Of a DNA stretch of 15,924 nucleotides, positions 14,867 through 15,924 are shown piece by piece. Position numbers and translations under genes: made by a program. Numbering within the stretch: the stretch's first letter is position 1; the number at the start of each line of letters is the position of its first letter. Origin of the DNA: JALZBN01 sp035525375 (GTDB taxonomy: Bacteria; Actinomycetota; Acidimicrobiia; Acidimicrobiales; AC-14); contig DATLEI010000057.1 of the NCBI GenBank assembly GCA_035525375.1, forward strand, positions 1 to 15,924, read 5' to 3'. Below the pieces are notes generated by a model. That model had not been told where the DNA came from, ran no database searches, and saw only the letters and a program-made list of their open reading frames with translations.

Positions 14867-15834
14867 GTGAGCGCTGACACCGCTTTGCGCACCGCCCCTT
14901 CCAGCCCACCGGGGTATCGCTGCGCACTTGTTCCTAGAAGAACGACCGTTCCACCCGCGCCGGCGCGCTCAACTTGTTTCCGCACGTCGTCCGGCCCCAG
15001 ACCGCCGCCGAGCGCCACCACCGAGGGTCGAATCGATCCGCATTGTCCACGCGCCGCAACCACGTTTGCATCGACCTCGGCGTCGGTCTCAAACAGCTTC
15101 CCGCGATACGCGCCGGCGATCACATAGTCCGCGCCGCACAGACGCGTAAGCCGGGCCAAGACAGCACCGGTCGCGCCGAAGCGCTCATGTCGCGCCCACG
15201 GTCCCGACCCGGCGCGATGAGCAAAGAGCGGTACGCCTAACTCGGCACCACGGAGGGCAACGAGAGCACCCAGGCCCATGGCAAAGGGGTTGAGGAGCAG
15301 GCCGGTGGCCCCGAGCTCGACGGCGCGCCGGCTCCGATCGAGCAACGAGATCACTGGACCAGTCACATTCGCGCAGTAGACGACACCGGGTTCGAGGACC
15401 TTCGCCACTGCGGCCACCCGTTCCTCGAGCCGACACCAGGGCGGGTCGCCAAGGGTCTCGTCGTCTTTGATGAACGCGGCCCCGCCTGCCACCGCAGCAC
15501 GCGCCACCTCGGCAACCTGGTGCGGCGCGAGCCCGAGCGATGGCTTGACGATCACACCGACAGAGTTGTCAGGGTGCATCGATGCACCAAGCGCCGGCCC
15601 TGGAAGGTAGCCATCCGGCAAGTCGAGCTCGACCAACCGGCACCGCCGCAGACCGCCTACTTCCATTGCTTCGCCCGCCACGATTGCCGAAACGAGCAGG
15701 TCGATGCCGGACCAGTTGTCGTCTGGCATCTCGAGCGCAATCCTGTTCCCGGCGCGACCGGCTTCAACTGCCCGCCATTCGGCAAACGCCTCGCTCCAGC
15801 CCACCGGTTCAACCTCGAACGTGGCCCGGATCAC
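14863..15834 (-). CDS. RuBisCO-like protein (form IV), unusually short, linked to mtnA
   Basis: A 323-residue member of the RuBisCO superfamily, with residues matched by position to RuBisCO. IVKPSLGL (95-102) keeps the first lysine (K97, equivalent to K175). FIKDDE (121-126) keeps the carbamylated lysine and the magnesium ligands (K123, D125, E126). HR is at 206-207, GKL (245-247) corresponds to the loop-6 lysine, and GGG is at 276-278. The second lysine of KPxLG is serine and S379 is replaced, so carboxylation is unlikely, as in other RuBisCO-like proteins. Only about 95 residues precede KPSLGL instead of about 140, so the N-terminal domain is reduced. An in-frame TAA at 15856-15858 leaves GTG 15834 as the only start. 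Coupling to mtnA suggests it acts on methylthioribulose-1-phosphate (isomerase type) or a later diketo intermediate (MtnW type). Which one cannot be decided here. Other family members serve apionate catabolism. Confidence 0.88.
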   Translation of the reverse strand: MIRATFEVEPVGWSEAFAEWRAVEAGRAGNRIALEMPDDNWSGIDLLVSAIVAGEAMEVGGLRRCRLVELDLPDGYLPGPALGASMHPDNSVGVIVKPSLGLAPHQVAEVARAAVAGGAAFIKDDETLGDPPWCRLEERVAAVAKVLEPGVVYCANVTGPVISLLDRSRRAVELGATGLLLNPFAMGLGALVALRGAELGVPLFAHRAGSGPWARHERFGATGAVLARLTRLCGADYVIAGAYRGKLFETDAEVDANVVAARGQCGSIRPSVVALGGGLGPDDVRKQVERAGAGGTVVLLGTSAQRYPGGLEGAVRKAVSALT

Positions 15835-15897
15835 AGCCCAGAGCCTACGAGGAAGTTACTCAAGCAATCGCCGCGCCGGTGTGCCAGGATGCCGCCC

Positions 15898-15924
15898 ATG
15901 ACTCCCCCCCAGCCCCCATCCCCG
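15898..15924 (+). CDS. Possible start of a divergent plus-strand gene, cut by window end
   Basis: ATG 15898 is preceded by AGGA (15886-15889), 8 nt upstream, and opens a frame MTPPQPPSP to the end of the window. It diverges from the RuBisCO-like gene across 63 bp. Nine codons are too few to identify a product or to be sure it is coding. Confidence 0.22.

Noticed and set aside
1..15924. tRNA, rRNA, CRISPR array, insertion sequence or phage integration signs
   Set aside because: No cloverleaf-like stretch, spaced direct repeats, transposase or integrase motif was seen on either strand.

Overview
The window looks like chromosomal DNA from a high-GC actinobacterium. The GC-rich composition, frequent GTG starts, 4-nt GTGA/ATGA gene overlaps and gene content (two GAF-ANTAR regulators, a DUF1206 membrane protein, an MMPL exporter, PRC-barrel proteins, a remnant of an F420/flavin PPOX-type gene) all fit. 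I cannot place it to genus. There are no rRNAs, tRNAs, CRISPR arrays, insertion sequences or phage genes.

Layout. Positions 1-4055 (plus strand) hold the 3' part of a LuxR-type regulator, a GNAT acetyltransferase with a probable second GNAT-like half, a 100-aa NIPSNAP-like small protein and a DUF1206 six-helix membrane protein. Directly behind this comes a decayed piece of an RTX-type calcium-binding protein gene (4067-4216). Positions 4330-7339 (minus strand) form a signalling block. It has a 28-residue membrane peptide, a GAF-ANTAR protein, and a large fusion with the order GAF, ANTAR, GAF, PP2C phosphatase. Across a roughly 350-bp divergent intergenic region, positions 7691-8834 (plus) hold a 40-aa membrane peptide overlapping the first of two PRC-barrel genes. 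Positions 8884-11031 (minus) hold an ABC exporter pair (ATPase, permease) and a four-helix membrane protein. A plus-strand remnant of a PPOX-class oxidoreductase N-terminus sits at 11068-11139. Positions 11143-13739 (minus) hold an MMPL exporter followed by a small DUF6766-like membrane protein. A clear promoter with an overlapping inverted repeat lies ahead of the MMPL gene. Positions 13907-15834 (minus) hold a two-gene operon, a short RuBisCO-like protein and MtnA.

How the genes work together. The last operon is a metabolic unit: MtnA makes 5-methylthioribulose-1-phosphate, and a RuBisCO-like protein with retained catalytic lysines probably acts on it or on a later intermediate of methylthioadenosine salvage. 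The 4330-7339 block reads as a stress or redox sensing circuit, combining small-molecule sensing (GAF), RNA-level antitermination (ANTAR) and serine/threonine dephosphorylation (PP2C). The peptide/PRC-barrel operon and the DUF1206 gene look envelope- or stress-related, but this is only inferred.

The features I rate most worth a second look are the ANTAR-PP2C fusion, the short RuBisCO-like protein tied to mtnA, the MMPL promoter/operator, and two gene remnants (RTX, PPOX). I did not find a convincing new multi-gene system.
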